From Rhizobium sp. 007 (lineage in GTDB: Bacteria; Pseudomonadota; Alphaproteobacteria; Rhizobiales; Rhizobiaceae): 64,000 nt of DNA. The notes under the pieces are model-generated. The model had not been told where the DNA came from. It saw only the letters and a program-made list of their open reading frames with translations, and did not search any database. This document shows positions 44,760-55,178 of the stretch, one piece after another (the first letter of the stretch is position 1; every line of letters begins with the position of its first letter). The stretch lies in assembly GCF_015353075.1 (NCBI RefSeq), contig NZ_CP064187.1:372001-436000 (forward strand). Direction: 5' to 3'. The translations under genes were made by a program, and so were the position numbers.

Positions 44760-46058
44760 TTAAAACTTGTCGCGCAGCGCGAACCACGACAAGGCGAGGA
44801 AAAGCAGCGGCGCGCGCATTGCCGCACCACCGGGAAATGCCGGAATATCGAGCGCCTTGAAGAGCTCGAGATCGGCTGATGTTCCAAGCACCGTTTCTGC
44901 ATAAAGTTTGCCGCAGTAATTTGACAGCATCACTCCATGGCCCGAATATCCGCCGATTGAGGTGACGCCCGGCATCACTTCGCGCACGAAGGGCTGGCGC
45001 GGCATCGTTATGCCGACGCTGCCGCCCCAGGCGTGCGTGATCTCGATGTCCCTGAGTGCCGGATAGATTTCGGCGATCTGGCGGCGGATATGTTCGCTGA
45101 TGTCGCGCGGATTGTCGGCGGTATAGGCTTCCCGCCCGCCGAAAAGCAGTCGTCCATCCTTGGACTTGCGGAAATAACGCACGACGAAACGCGAGTCGGC
45201 GACGGCTTCCCCGCCGGGAAGCACGGCAGGATATTTGTCGAGCGGCACGGTTGCGCCGATGAAGGAGCGGATCGGCATGACATGGCTTGCCGTCACCGGC
45301 TCCAGATTGCCGATATAGCCGTTGCAGGCAATCAGCGCGCGGGACGCGGCAATTGTGCCCTTCGGCGTTTCGATCGTCACCTTGCCGCCGCCCTGGCCGA
45401 TTGCGGTCGCCTTGGTCATCTCGAAAATCTGCGCCCCGGCATTGGCCGCAACGCGCGCCAGCCCAATCAGCAGCTTCAGCGGATGAATGTGGCCGGTGCC
45501 GGTGTCGCGCACGCCGCAGTAGTAGCGTTTGGAGCCGAGGCGTTCGTGCGTCTCTTCGCTGTCCATGAACCGCACATGCGGATAATCATAACGAAGGGCT
45601 GCGATCTCGGCATTTTCGTAGTAGAAGCGCTTGTAGCTTTCCTTGTGCGAGACGTTCATCTGCCCGGGCATGAATTCGATGTCGATCTGATGTTCGGTCG
45701 CAAAATCGAGCAGGTGTTCCTTGGAAGCCTCCGCAAGATCGAAGAGCGCTTTGGAACGCTCGTAGCCGATCTTCTCCTCGAGTTCCTCCGGCCACCAGCG
45801 CTGGCCGGTGCCGAGCTGCCCGCCGTTGCGGCCAGATGCCCCGTCGCCGAAACGGCAGGCATCGATCAGCACGACCGAGACGCCAGCTTTCGCCAGATTG
45901 TATGCCGCCTGCAAGCCGGTATAGCCGCCGCCCACGATGGCGACGTCGCATGTCTTCGATCCGTCAAGCTCCGGATAGGTCGGCCGCTCGCCCACCGTCG
46001 CCTGGTACCACGAAACGCCCGGCGCGATGGGGCTCTGCCAGTTTTCTTGCACCGTCAT
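44760..46058 (-). CDS. FAD-dependent oxidoreductase, OrdL/PuuB-like
   Basis: A 432-residue DAO-family flavoprotein. It has the FAD Rossmann motif near the N-terminus (CDVAIVGGGYTGLQAAYNLA) followed by ASGRNGGQLGTGQRWWPEEL and, near the C-terminus, IGGYSGHGVMLSNYCGKLYA, as in gamma-glutamylputrescine oxidase PuuB. It starts 12 bp after the glutamine-synthetase-like gene, so the pair probably glutamylates and then oxidises an amine such as putrescine. No cysteine or other special site is needed for the assignment. The amine substrate is an inference. Confidence 0.85.
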   Translation of the reverse strand: MTVQENWQSPIAPGVSWYQATVGERPTYPELDGSKTCDVAIVGGGYTGLQAAYNLAKAGVSVVLIDACRFGDGASGRNGGQLGTGQRWWPEELEEKIGYERSKALFDLAEASKEHLLDFATEHQIDIEFMPGQMNVSHKESYKRFYYENAEIAALRYDYPHVRFMDSEETHERLGSKRYYCGVRDTGTGHIHPLKLLIGLARVAANAGAQIFEMTKATAIGQGGGKVTIETPKGTIAASRALIACNGYIGNLEPVTASHVMPIRSFIGATVPLDKYPAVLPGGEAVADSRFVVRYFRKSKDGRLLFGGREAYTADNPRDISEHIRRQIAEIYPALRDIEITHAWGGSVGITMPRQPFVREVMPGVTSIGGYSGHGVMLSNYCGKLYAETVLGTSADLELFKALDIPAFPGGAAMRAPLLFLALSWFALRDKF

Positions 46059-46070
46059 GCGGCGGCCTCC

Positions 46071-47507
46071 TCACACGTTGAGCAGCAGGAATTCGCGCTC
46101 CCAGGGGCTGATCACCTGCATGAAGGTTTCGAACTCTCCCCGCTTCACGCCTGCATAAAGGCCGATGAATTCCTTGCCGAACACCTCCTCGAATGCCGGT
46201 TCGTCTTCCAAGAGTGCCACGGCTTCGAGCAGGCCGCGCGGAAGGTCGATCGACCCTTCATTGGCTGCGTCCTCGGTCGGTGCCGTCGGCTCGATCTCCT
46301 TGATGATGCCGAGAAGGCCCGATGCCAGCGAAGCAGCCAGGGCCAGATAGGGGTTGGCATCGGAACTCGGCAGCCGGTTTTCGACGCGCCGTGCCTGCGG
46401 GTCAGAAACCGGCACGCGGAATGCGGTGGTGCGGTTGTCGTAACCCCAGGCGTTGTTGACTGGGCAGGACATGTCCGGCGCAAGGCGCCGGTAGGAGTTG
46501 ACGTAGGGCGCCAGCATCACAAGTGCGCTCGGCACATATTTCTGCATGCCGCCGATGAAGTGGAAGAACTCCTTCGACGCCGATCCGTCGGAATTGGAAA
46601 AGACGTTCTTGCCGGACCCGATGTTGACGACCGACTGATGGATATGCATCGCCGAGCCCGGCTGACCCTGCATCGGCTTCGCCATGAACGTCGCATAGAT
46701 ATCGTGCTTCAGCGCAGCCTCGCGGATGGTGCGCTTGAACATGAAGACCTGGTCGGCAAGCTCGATCGGGTCGCCATGGCGCAGATTGATCTCGAGCTGC
46801 GCTGGACCCTCCTCATGGATCAGCGTGTCGATCTCGAGGCCCTGTTTCTCGGAGAAATGATAGATATCGTCGATCAGTTCGTCGAACTCGTTGATGCCGG
46901 CGATCGAGTAACCCTGGCCGCCGAGGATCGAGCGGCCCGAGCGTCCCTTCGGCGGGCGCAACGGATAATCCGGGTCGTCGTTGTTGGCGACGAGATAGAA
47001 TTCGATCTCCGGCGCGACGACCGGTTTCCAACCGCGTTCGGCGTAAAGTCCCATGATGCGCTTGAGGAGGTTGCGCGGTGTATAGGGAACCTCCTCGCCT
47101 TCCGAATTGACGATATCGCAGATCACCTGCGCCGTCGGATCAGTCTCCCAAGGAACGACGGAAAGCGTCGAAAGATCGGGCATCAGCTTGAGGTCGCTGT
47201 CACGGGGCTCGTAGCGGAAGCTCTCGGTCTCCTCGGGATATTCGCCGGAAATCGTGTGGCGATAGATCGCCGAGGGCAGGGCCAGCGACGTATTGGACGT
47301 GAATTTCGATGTCGGCATCATCTTGCCGCGCGGAACGCCGGCGAGGTCCGGGGTGATGCACTCGATGTCCTCGATGCCGCGTGCGCGAAGCCACTGCGCC
47401 GCTTCCTTCCAGTTTGCCACACCGCGCGAAGATCCGGGATCTGGGGGAATTTTCGTAGAGGCAGGCACGTTTCTGGCAGGCTTCAGCGTCGTCTTCTTGG
47501 GTGACAT
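46071..47507 (-). CDS. Glutamine-synthetase-family ligase, probable gamma-glutamylpolyamine synthetase
   Basis: A GS-I-fold protein of about 478 residues. Conserved segments are PEIEFYLVANNDDPDYPLRP, the ATP/metal region HEEGPAQLEINLRHGDPIEL, MAKPMQGQPGSAMHIHQSVV, NSYRRLAPDMSCPVNNAWGY and RVENRLPSSDANPYLALAAS. This subgroup (PuuA-like) ligates glutamate to amines instead of ammonia. The start is uncertain: ATG 47507 (MSPKK) is chosen; ATG 47516 (MCVMSPKK) and upstream in-frame ATGs exist, none with a strong ribosome site. Followed by an OrdL/PuuB-like gene, so a putrescine-degradation role is likely but not proved. Confidence 0.85.
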   Translation of the reverse strand: MSPKKTTLKPARNVPASTKIPPDPGSSRGVANWKEAAQWLRARGIEDIECITPDLAGVPRGKMMPTSKFTSNTSLALPSAIYRHTISGEYPEETESFRYEPRDSDLKLMPDLSTLSVVPWETDPTAQVICDIVNSEGEEVPYTPRNLLKRIMGLYAERGWKPVVAPEIEFYLVANNDDPDYPLRPPKGRSGRSILGGQGYSIAGINEFDELIDDIYHFSEKQGLEIDTLIHEEGPAQLEINLRHGDPIELADQVFMFKRTIREAALKHDIYATFMAKPMQGQPGSAMHIHQSVVNIGSGKNVFSNSDGSASKEFFHFIGGMQKYVPSALVMLAPYVNSYRRLAPDMSCPVNNAWGYDNRTTAFRVPVSDPQARRVENRLPSSDANPYLALAASLASGLLGIIKEIEPTAPTEDAANEGSIDLPRGLLEAVALLEDEPAFEEVFGKEFIGLYAGVKRGEFETFMQVISPWEREFLLLNV

Positions 47508-47628
47508 GACACACATGTTCGCGGTTGATCGGAAGGTCATCATAACTGGAGTTTGGCAATTGGCGAGGGGCGGGAGCGTTGACTTTCGCCATTTGATAGA
47601 AAAAGAAGGCGCCATTCACAGAAGGGAA

Positions 47629-48816
47629 ATGGGCTTGAGACTGAAGAGCGACGTGATCGTCATAGGCGCGGGCGCCGCCGGAATGATGTGCGCCATCCGC
47701 GCCGGGCAGCGCGGCCGCTCAGTGGTCGTGCTCGATCACGCGAAAGCGCCGGGGGAGAAAATCCGCATCTCGGGCGGCGGCCGTTGCAACTTCACCAATA
47801 TCCATGCTGGCCCGAAGAACTTCCTGTCCGCCAATCCGCACTTCTGCAAATCCGCCCTTGCACGCTTTACGCCTGCCGATTTCATCGCCATGGTCGACCG
47901 GCACGGAATTGCCTGGCACGAAAAGTCGCTCGGCCAGCTCTTCTGCGACTACAGTGCCAAGGACATCATCCGGATGCTGCTCGACGAGATGCGGGCGGCA
48001 GGTGTGCAACTTCGGATGCAGACCGAAATGCTGGCCGTTGAAAAAGACAGCGACGGCTTTCGCGTCAGGACGTCCGAAGGCGAATACGAGTGCGCCTCGC
48101 TCGTCGTGGCGACCGGCGGCAAGTCGATACCGAAAATGGGTGCGACGGGTTTTGCTTACCGCATCGCCGAACTGTTCGGTCTCGCGCTCGTCGAAACGCG
48201 CCCGGGTCTCGTGCCGCTGACGCTCGATCCCGTCCTGCTGGAAAGCATTGCGCCGCTTTCGGGGATCTCGGCGCCGTCCGAAATCAGGCATGGAAAAACC
48301 GGCTTCCGCGAGGCCCTGCTCTTTACCCACCGCGGCCTCAGCGGCCCGGCAATCCTGCAGATATCCTCCTATTGGCGGGAAGGGGATGAGATCGCCATCG
48401 ATATCGAGCCGGATGTCGACCTTCTGCTGCATCTGAAAAAAGCCAAGCAGGCGAACGGCCGCCAGTCGGCCCAGACGGCGCTCGGTGAAATCCTGCCGAA
48501 GCGGCTGGCGCAATATCTGACGGAACGCGAAGCCATTTCCGGCCACATGGCCGATCTCTCGGACAAGGGGCTTATCCGTCTCTGCGATGCAGTGCAGAAC
48601 TGGAAGATCAAGCCGTCCGGCTCGGAAGGCTATCGCACCGCCGAAGTGACGCTTGGAGGCATAGATACCGCTGGGCTCGACTCCCGCACGATGCAGGCGA
48701 AAAGCGTACCCGGCCTCTATTTCATCGGCGAATGCGTCGATGTGACGGGATGGCTCGGCGGCTATAATTTCCAGTGGGCCTGGGCCTCGGGTTTTGCCGC
48801 AGGTGAATCCTTGTAG
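47629..48816 (+). CDS. HI0933-family flavoprotein (BaiN/RdsA-like)
   Basis: A 395-residue protein of the HI0933/YhiN family, FAD-binding with an N-terminal Rossmann motif (DVIVIGAGAAGMMCAIRAG) and the family hallmark IRISGGGRCNFTNIHAGP, and ending in GGYNFQWAWASGFAAGESL. The function is not established for most members. The start is ATG 47629 (AAGGGAA just upstream); a TTG six bases later is an alternative. It is divergent from the GS-like gene, with 121 bp between. Confidence 0.85.
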   Translation: MGLRLKSDVIVIGAGAAGMMCAIRAGQRGRSVVVLDHAKAPGEKIRISGGGRCNFTNIHAGPKNFLSANPHFCKSALARFTPADFIAMVDRHGIAWHEKSLGQLFCDYSAKDIIRMLLDEMRAAGVQLRMQTEMLAVEKDSDGFRVRTSEGEYECASLVVATGGKSIPKMGATGFAYRIAELFGLALVETRPGLVPLTLDPVLLESIAPLSGISAPSEIRHGKTGFREALLFTHRGLSGPAILQISSYWREGDEIAIDIEPDVDLLLHLKKAKQANGRQSAQTALGEILPKRLAQYLTEREAISGHMADLSDKGLIRLCDAVQNWKIKPSGSEGYRTAEVTLGGIDTAGLDSRTMQAKSVPGLYFIGECVDVTGWLGGYNFQWAWASGFAAGESL

Positions 48817-48966
48817 GCAGGAATCTGGAGCAGGAGATTCAAGACTCGTTAAGAAGGTTGCGCCATTGTGTCCCAATGGCCGTTAGGAAAGAGCTTCCTA
48901 AATTGCGCTTTACCGGCAAGCCGTTTTGATGGATTGTTGAGTCTTGAAAGAAGTGAGGATCTTCGC

Positions 48967-49110
48967 ATGAACAGGAACGCTCGACGCGCCCGCGCCATCG
49001 CACTCGCTCAGGCAAAGCCTGATACGAAGCTTGCGGCCTCCCGCTTCCTCATGCTCGCGACCGGTGCAACGGCGGCACTTGTGACGCTCCTGATCGTTCA
49101 GGGCTTCTGA
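48967..49110 (+). CDS. 47-residue single-helix membrane peptide
   Basis: A small ORF beginning at ATG 48967 with GAGGA 7 nt upstream. The N-terminus is basic (MNRNARRARAIALAQAKPDT) and the C-terminus is one hydrophobic helix (RFLMLATGATAALVTLLIVQ) ending GF. The arrangement of Arg-rich tail and terminal helix suggests an inner-membrane peptide. I know no family for it. The upstream in-frame ATG at 48868 would add unrelated residues. The 296 bp that follow (49111-49406) precede the chemoreceptor gene and hold a small inverted repeat GGCAAT-G-ATTGCC (49290-49302). Confidence 0.5.
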   Translation: MNRNARRARAIALAQAKPDTKLAASRFLMLATGATAALVTLLIVQGF

Positions 49111-49406
49111 CACATCCCTTTCGTCATACTTTTTGCGCTTTGTCCTTGCGCGGCAAACTGCTGGGCGGACACGCTGATGCGAGAAGACACGATTTTCAAA
49201 TCGGTTCAGCTTATCTGAATATTAAGATATCTTCTGTCACATTCACCGCGAATGTTTGGGCATCGCCGCTTTTGTGCCGGAGATGATTTGGCAATGATTG
49301 CCGCCTGACCCTCGGGTTCCCCAGTGTCCCACAATCAGCTCGATGCACTCGGCCGGCGCCGATTTCAGCCGGTGGGAGGAGTGGTGTATGGAAGGCCGGT
49401 ATCGCC
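49111..49406 (+). promoter_or_regulatory. Upstream region of the first chemoreceptor gene
   Basis: 296 bp without a gene. It includes an A/T-rich block around 49195-49235 and the inverted repeat GGCAAT-G-ATTGCC (49290-49302), which I tested as a sigma-54 site and rejected because GG to GC spacing is 8 rather than 10. A strong ribosome site (GGGAGGAG) lies about 30 bp before the start codon. No other signal recognised. Confidence 0.4.
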
Positions 49407-51938
49407 ATGTTTATTGACAAGATCCTTTCGCGCTTCAAGATCAAGACCAAGGTTCTGATCTTCGTCCTGCCTTTCGTGATCACCATTTCCGCCGTCGGCC
49501 TGACAGGCCTCTATGCCTCCGGCCTGCTGCAGGGCCGCATGGAGATTTCAAACAGCGTCCTCCAGTCCCTAAGTGGCTTCAAGGATCTGTATGGCTCGAT
49601 GGGCGATTTCCTGCAGATCACCAACCAGGAAGCGCGCGACAAGCTCTACACCGACATCAAGACGCAGCGGGATACGCTGAAAGCCACCCTGAACCAGATC
49701 GGCGACAATGATGGCCGCGAGAACCTGCAAGCCGCGTCGGACGGCACGGCTTCGATTGCGGATACCGTCGGCAAGCTATGGTCTCTTCATGAACAGGAGC
49801 TGGCGCTTCGCAAGTCGATCGATGACGCACAGAAGACGCTGATCAGCAGCCGTTTCAATGTCAATTTCGACGCACAGCAGCTCCAAGAAAATATCCGCAA
49901 CGACGAAGGCAATGCCACCGCGACGCTCCGCGCCGCCGATCGGCTGTTGAAGGGTGGCGATACGCTTGCCTCCGTCATGACTGCCTTCAACAAGGCGCAG
50001 GTGCCTGCCGACAAGCTGAAGGTCGTCACCGACGCGATCCCGCAGATCGCAAAGGCGCAGCGCCTCATCGAAATCTCCGTGCCGCAAAACCAGAAGAGCA
50101 TGACGCAGTCGATTGCCCAGACGATCAACGACCTGAAGACGCAGGCGGCAGCTCCTGATGCAGCGACCGATGAAGCGATTGCCAACCTTGGCCGCCTTGT
50201 TTCCCGCTTCCGCCAGATGTCGACCTATACGCAGTTGACGGCTACGCAGATGATGCGGGAAGCGACGACGACGTTCGTCGAGCTCGACGGCCGCATCGCT
50301 CAGACGAACTCCGTTCTCGAAGACACTCGCCGTCTTGAGACCTCGATCTATTCGCTACAGCTGGTGCTCGGCGAATTCACCGCCAAGCCGAACCCGGACA
50401 ACCGCGTTCGCCTGCATCAGGAAATCACGACGCTTGGCACCAACCTGAATACGCTGCTTGCGAGCGCCAAGGGCATGGACTTCGCGGAAGACATCGTTGC
50501 CGCCATGTCGCCCGCACTGGCTTCCATGGACAGCGACGGCGAAAAGCTGGTCGCGACAATCGGCCAGCGTACCACTGACTATGCAGCCGCCCGTCAGCAG
50601 CTCGATAGCGTCTGGGGCCAACTGACCACCTTCGCCGAGCTGCAGAAGCAGTCGGCAGGAACCGAGCGCACGCAGGCAAACAGCATCTCCGTTCTGACGA
50701 CCGGCCTCGGCATCCTCGTCTCGATCGTCGGCGGCTTCGCCCTGGTGCTGACGCTGCAGCGTCCGATCGGCCAGATCACTGCCGCCATGCGCCGCATTGC
50801 CGACGGTGCGCTGGATACCAGCATTTCCGGTGAGAAACGGTCCGACGAGATCGGCGACATGGCCCGCGCCCTCGGCATCTTCAAGGAAAATGCGATCTCG
50901 AAGATCCGCATCGAGGAAGAAAGCGAAGAAGAGCGCGCAGCCGCCGAACAGGAGCGCCAGCGCAACGACGCCGAAAAGCGCGAGATGGATCGCCAGATCG
51001 AGTTCGCCGTCAACGAGCTTGCCGCCGGCCTCGAACGTATGGCGCAGGGCGACATTTCGACCACGATCGAAACGCCGTTCATCGGCCGCCTCGAGCAGCT
51101 GCGCCAGGATTTCAACGGCTCGATGCTACGCCTCCAGGCAACGATGAGCCAGATCCGCGACAATGTCGAAATGATCCAGGGCAACGGCAATCAGATGGCT
51201 CAGTCCGCCGAAGATCTCGCAAAGCGCACGGAGCATCAGGCCGCTTCTCTCGAGGAAACGGCGGCTGCTGTCGATGAGATCACCGTCACCGTCCGTTCCT
51301 CGGCGGCGCGTGCCAAGGATGCCGATCAGGTCGTTCGCGAGGCCAAGCGCAGCGCCGACGATTCGGCAACCGTCGTCAGCAACGCCATCGACGCGATGAC
51401 CCGCATCGAGGACGCATCGCGCCAGATCGAACAGATCATCGGCGTCATCGACGAGATCGCCTTCCAGACCAACCTCTTGGCGCTGAACGCCGGTATCGAA
51501 GCCGCACGGGCGGGCGATGCAGGCAAGGGGTTTGCAGTCGTTGCCATGGAAGTTCGCGAACTGGCGCAGCGTTCCGCCGCTGCCGCGCAGGAAATCAAGG
51601 GCCTGATCAACAAGTCGACGACGGAGGTCAGCTCAGGCTCGCAGTTCGTGCAGGAGACTGGTACCGTGCTTGCAAGGATCAGCGCGCAGATCGTGACGAT
51701 CAGCCAGCATGTCGAGATGATCGCCCGTGCAAGCCATGACCAGTCGAGTGCGCTGCAGGAAGTCAACGCGACCGTCAATCAGATGGACCAGATGACCCAG
51801 CAAAATGCCGCGATGGTGGAAGAGACGACAGCCGCGAGCCGCGAACTTGCCGGTCAGGCGGATGCGCTTCTCGGTCTCGTCCAGCAGTTCAAGATCGACG
51901 GCGAAGGCTCCGACGCAGCGTTCTATCGCGCGGCATAG
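49407..51938 (+). CDS. Methyl-accepting chemotaxis protein with large periplasmic domain
   Basis: An 843-residue chemoreceptor. N-terminal membrane helix about 14-33 ([20 protein letters not shown]), a long mostly helical periplasmic region to about 430 that could be an HBM-like helical bimodular domain, second helix near 430-455 ([20 protein letters not shown]), HAMP, and the signalling domain with the highly conserved hairpin tip [20 protein letters not shown] (about 688-707). It ends SDAAFYRAA, without the NWETF-type pentapeptide that recruits CheR. The ligand is unknown. A terminator follows at 51963. Confidence 0.93.
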   Translation: MFIDKILSRFKIKTKVLIFVLPFVITISAVGLTGLYASGLLQGRMEISNSVLQSLSGFKDLYGSMGDFLQITNQEARDKLYTDIKTQRDTLKATLNQIGDNDGRENLQAASDGTASIADTVGKLWSLHEQELALRKSIDDAQKTLISSRFNVNFDAQQLQENIRNDEGNATATLRAADRLLKGGDTLASVMTAFNKAQVPADKLKVVTDAIPQIAKAQRLIEISVPQNQKSMTQSIAQTINDLKTQAAAPDAATDEAIANLGRLVSRFRQMSTYTQLTATQMMREATTTFVELDGRIAQTNSVLEDTRRLETSIYSLQLVLGEFTAKPNPDNRVRLHQEITTLGTNLNTLLASAKGMDFAEDIVAAMSPALASMDSDGEKLVATIGQRTTDYAAARQQLDSVWGQLTTFAELQKQSAGTERTQANSISVLTTGLGILVSIVGGFALVLTLQRPIGQITAAMRRIADGALDTSISGEKRSDEIGDMARALGIFKENAISKIRIEEESEEERAAAEQERQRNDAEKREMDRQIEFAVNELAAGLERMAQGDISTTIETPFIGRLEQLRQDFNGSMLRLQATMSQIRDNVEMIQGNGNQMAQSAEDLAKRTEHQAASLEETAAAVDEITVTVRSSAARAKDADQVVREAKRSADDSATVVSNAIDAMTRIEDASRQIEQIIGVIDEIAFQTNLLALNAGIEAARAGDAGKGFAVVAMEVRELAQRSAAAAQEIKGLINKSTTEVSSGSQFVQETGTVLARISAQIVTISQHVEMIARASHDQSSALQEVNATVNQMDQMTQQNAAMVEETTAASRELAGQADALLGLVQQFKIDGEGSDAAFYRAA

Positions 51939-51962
51939 ACTTTGCGCCATCTTGCCATTCTC

Positions 51963-51992
51963 AAAGCGGCTTCGGTCTCCGGAGCCGCTTTT
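51963..51992 (+). terminator. Terminator after the first chemoreceptor gene
   Basis: AAAGCGGCT ... AGCCGCTTT, a perfect 9-bp stem (51963-51971 with 51983-51991) with an 11-nt loop, followed by TTC. Confidence 0.7.
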
Positions 51993-52154
51993 CCTATGGT
52001 TGCAACCTGGCCATCCCGGTGCGGCTAACCCGGAAGGCATGAAAGCAGCTGTCAACGGGCCAGTGGCAACTTCTTAGAAGGCAAGCCGGCTGCGAGAAAA
52101 ATCCTTAACGCTTTTGTCTTATTCTTACTTTGGTTGTACTCACCGGAGGTCTTC

Positions 52155-53999
52155 ATGCCGCGATTCTTTTCGACGTCCATCGTGCGTCAGGTGGTTGCGA
52201 TCACGCTTGCTCTGCTCGCCATCAGCACCGCGGCGATCGTCGCTGTCACATACCACAATCTCGGCCGATACGTGATGGAAAGCGCCGTTTCGGACGCAAA
52301 GGGCGCAAGCCGCACGATGGCGGTACTCTATGGTGCGGCGGACGCGAACGCGGCTGTCGGCGTGACGGGGGATGAGCTTCTCTCCGTGACGGAAGATGGC
52401 ATTCCCGAATTCAAGGACCATGCCCTCGTCGATCGCACGGCCCAGTCGATCGCCGGTGTCGCGACGGTCTTTCAGAAGCAGGGCAATGACTATGTCCGCG
52501 TTTCGACCAACGTGAAGAAGGAAGATGGCAGCCGCGCTGTCGGCACCAAGCTTGCAGCCGATCATCCCGCGCAACCGGTTCTCGCGAACGGCAAGGCCTA
52601 CTACGGTCCGGCGCAGCTCTTCGGCCGGAATTTCATGACCGGCTACTTCCCGGTCAAGAGTGCCGCCGGCGCCAATGTCGGCATCCTCTTCATCGGCATT
52701 CCGATGGAAGTCTATTTCGCCCGCATCAATCACCTGCAGACTATGGTTCTCGGCGTCGGCGCTGCCGTCATGCTGCTTGTCGGCGTGCTTGCCTTTTTTG
52801 CGATCCGCGCCTGCGTGAAGCCGTTGTTTGCGCTGACGCAGACCGTTCATTCGATCTCCGCCGGCAATCTTGACGGCACAATCCCCTGCCTCGAGACGAA
52901 GAACGAATTCGGGGAGATTGGACGTGCTTTGGCCGCCTTCCGCGACAGCGCACGCGCCCAGCAGGATCTCGAGGCGCAGGCTGCGGAACAGCGGGCGTTG
53001 AGCGAAGCCGAGCGTGCCCGCAACGACGCCGATAAGCGTTCGCTCGATGGTCAGATCGACTTTGCCGTGAACCAGCTTGCGGCCGGCCTCGGACGCCTCG
53101 CTAAGGGCGATGTCTCACAGACGATCGAGACGCCGTTTGTCGGCCGGCTGGAGCAGTTGCGCGTCGATTTCAACGCATCGCTTGTCCGCCTGCAGGATAC
53201 CCTCGTGCAGATTCGCGAGAACGCCAATGCCATCCAGCGCAATAGCGGCGCGATGCTGACATCAGCCGGCGAGCTTTCCAAGCGAACCGAAGCGCAGGCC
53301 GCCAGCTTGGAGGAAACAGCAGCTGCCGTCGAAGAAATTACTGTGACCGTGCGCTCGTCTGCAGGGCGCGCTCGCGAAGCAAACAACGCGGTCACCGCCA
53401 CGAAGAAGACCGCCGACAGCTCCGGGGTCGTCGTCAGCGAGGCCGTGGCCGCCATGGGGCGAATCGAGCAGGCTTCGCAGCAGATCGAACAGATCATCGA
53501 AGTCATCGACGACATCGCTTTCCAGACGAACCTTCTCGCCCTCAATGCCGGTATCGAAGCGGCGCGCGCCGGCGAGGCGGGCAAGGGCTTCGCGGTTGTC
53601 GCGCAGGAAGTCCGCGAATTGGCACAGCGCTCGGCCGATGCCGCCCGCGAGATCAAGAGTCTGATCGAGAAGTCCAGCCAAGAAGTGACGGCAGGCTCTG
53701 CGCTGGTGCAGAAAACCGGCAGCGTGCTCGCCTCGATCAGCGAGGAGATTATTGCGATCAGCAAGCATGTCGAAACCATTGCCACGGCGAGCCAGGATCA
53801 GTCGGCGGCGCTGCAGGAGGTCAACGGTTCGGTCAATGCCATGGACCAGATGACCCAGAAGAACGCTTCGATGGTCGAGGAAACCACACAAGCAAGCCGC
53901 CAGCTCGCCGACGAGGCCGACACGCTGATGAGCCTGCTGCAGCAGTTCCGCATCGAAGCGTCGGCGCAGTCTCATGGCCGGGCAAGGCAGGCAGCCTGA
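52155..53999 (+). CDS. Methyl-accepting chemotaxis protein with Cache-type sensor
   Basis: A 614-residue chemoreceptor. The start is ATG 52155, with GGAGG 5 bp upstream; an ATG at 52134 is a spurious extension. First helix at about 11-33 ([20 protein letters not shown]), then a periplasmic domain of about 160 residues with the double-Cache/sCache-like pattern ([40 protein letters not shown]), second helix [24 protein letters not shown], and the signalling tip [20 protein letters not shown]. It ends [11 protein letters not shown], without a CheR pentapeptide. It follows the first chemoreceptor gene by about 220 bp. Confidence 0.93.
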   Translation: MPRFFSTSIVRQVVAITLALLAISTAAIVAVTYHNLGRYVMESAVSDAKGASRTMAVLYGAADANAAVGVTGDELLSVTEDGIPEFKDHALVDRTAQSIAGVATVFQKQGNDYVRVSTNVKKEDGSRAVGTKLAADHPAQPVLANGKAYYGPAQLFGRNFMTGYFPVKSAAGANVGILFIGIPMEVYFARINHLQTMVLGVGAAVMLLVGVLAFFAIRACVKPLFALTQTVHSISAGNLDGTIPCLETKNEFGEIGRALAAFRDSARAQQDLEAQAAEQRALSEAERARNDADKRSLDGQIDFAVNQLAAGLGRLAKGDVSQTIETPFVGRLEQLRVDFNASLVRLQDTLVQIRENANAIQRNSGAMLTSAGELSKRTEAQAASLEETAAAVEEITVTVRSSAGRAREANNAVTATKKTADSSGVVVSEAVAAMGRIEQASQQIEQIIEVIDDIAFQTNLLALNAGIEAARAGEAGKGFAVVAQEVRELAQRSADAAREIKSLIEKSSQEVTAGSALVQKTGSVLASISEEIIAISKHVETIATASQDQSAALQEVNGSVNAMDQMTQKNASMVEETTQASRQLADEADTLMSLLQQFRIEASAQSHGRARQAA

Positions 54000-54217
54000 T
54001 CGGGCTTGCAGCTTGAAGGTATGGAGGAGGATCGCGCCGGAAAGGCGCGGTCCTTCTGCCTTTTGAGGCTGATGCTTGTAAGCCACGCGGTGAAGCTTAT
54101 AAAAGGCGAGCTTCCAAAATCCCTGTAGAAGTCATCCTCAGTCCTCTTACGCTTTTGGATTGGCTGGCAGTTCTGCGAAAGGCCGAGGAAATTGGCAATC
54201 ATGATCTGCTCGATCAT
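53972..54217 (-). pseudogene. Possible gene remnant divergent from the LysR gene (doubtful)
   Basis: An 81-codon minus-strand frame. Its start (ATG 54217) has a good ribosome site (GGAGGACATCACCA before it) and the first residues (MIEQIMIANFLGLSQNCQPI) look protein-like, but the rest turns Ser/Arg-rich and runs into the 3' end of the chemoreceptor gene. It could be the 5' end of a gene that was once divergently transcribed from, and regulated by, the neighbouring LysR protein, now truncated. Chance is a fair alternative. Confidence 0.25.
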
Positions 54218-54305
54218 TGGTGATGTCCTCCGTTAAAGACATCCCTTCAAATACACATCAAAAATCGCTTCATAAACATCGAAGATCCGGCTATGTTTTT
54301 CATCA
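54000..54305. promoter_or_regulatory. Chemoreceptor-LysR intergenic region with terminator
   Basis: 306 bp. It begins with a hairpin terminator for the chemoreceptor gene (stem 54030-54038 with 54044-54052, then CTTCT and TTTT), holds the doubtful minus-strand remnant above, and ends in an A/T-rich stretch (54234-54300) directly before the LysR start, the likely promoter. Confidence 0.55.
54030..54064 (+). terminator. Terminator after the second chemoreceptor gene
   Basis: GATCGCGCC-GGAAA-GGCGCGGTC, a 9-bp stem with one G-T pair, followed by CTTCTGCCTTTT. Confidence 0.7.
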
Positions 54306-55175
54306 ATGAAAAATACCCCATGGGACTCCTATCAGCTTTTCCTGCAGGTCGCGCGCCGCGGCGGGCTGACCGGTGCGAGTGTCGCGAGCGGCTTGAGCCC
54401 GGCCACGGTCGGCCGGCGTATGCTTGAATTGGAGCAGGAAACGGGACGGACGCTCTTTGCCCGCAGCCAGACCGGCTACCGCTTGACGGCCGACGGTCAG
54501 ACGCTCCTCGACCATCTCCAGGAGATGGAAGCGGCGGCCCGGAAAGTCGATGCCTGGCGCCAGGCCGGCGAGGGCGGCGCAACGGTAAAGATCGCAGCCG
54601 GGACCTGGGTGGCCTGGCTGCTGACAGAAAACTTCTCCGCAATCCGCATGCCTGCCGACGCTTTCAACATTGTGCTGACGATCGGAGAGGCGCGGGCCAA
54701 TCTCGCCTACCGCGAGAGCGATATCGGCATCCGCGCTTTCGAGCCGGACGAAGCCAATCTCGCCGCTCGGCTTTTGGGCGAAGTCGCTTATGCCGTCTAT
54801 GTCCGGCGCAATGCCGGCGAGTTGGAAAACCGATGGATTGCGGTCGCTGAGGATGAGGCCATTTCTGCCTATCTCCGCTGGCCGTACCGCCAGACGCCGG
54901 AGCCGATCGTGGCGACGGTCAACCGGCCCCGGTCACTGCCGGACCTCGTCCGTGCCGGTGCGGGAAAGGCGGTGCTCCCCTGCTTCGTGGGTGATCTCGA
55001 TCCGGAACTGCAACGGCTCGGCGGCGAGCTCGCGGAGCTGCGCCACCGGCAATGGATCGTGTTGAACAACGAGGATCGCCATCGGCTGGAAATCCGCACG
55101 GTCGCAGATCGTATGACGAAGCTGCTGAAAAGCTATGCCGATCTTTTTGCCGGCAAGCGCGCCAGCCGCAGCTGA
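54306..55175 (+). CDS. LysR-family regulator
   Basis: A 289-residue LysR-type regulator. HTH at about 7-62 (YQLFLQVARRGGLTGASVAS, GLSPATVGRRMLELEQETGR) and a co-inducer domain after residue 85. The start is ATG 54306. It lies 3 bp from the convergent LuxR-type gene. Its target is not obvious; the short divergent frame at 54217 might once have been it. Confidence 0.88.
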   Translation: MKNTPWDSYQLFLQVARRGGLTGASVASGLSPATVGRRMLELEQETGRTLFARSQTGYRLTADGQTLLDHLQEMEAAARKVDAWRQAGEGGATVKIAAGTWVAWLLTENFSAIRMPADAFNIVLTIGEARANLAYRESDIGIRAFEPDEANLAARLLGEVAYAVYVRRNAGELENRWIAVAEDEAISAYLRWPYRQTPEPIVATVNRPRSLPDLVRAGAGKAVLPCFVGDLDPELQRLGGELAELRHRQWIVLNNEDRHRLEIRTVADRMTKLLKSYADLFAGKRASRS

Positions 55176-55178
55176 ATT

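Noticed and set aside
45033..47504. An 823-codon plus-strand frame across the oxidase and GS-like genes
   Set aside because: It spans two well-recognised genes on the opposite strand and shows no protein family pattern.
49281..49305. Possible sigma-54 promoter before the first chemoreceptor gene (TTGGCAATGATTGCC)
   Set aside because: The GG-to-GC spacing is 8 instead of 10; it is better described as a short inverted repeat.
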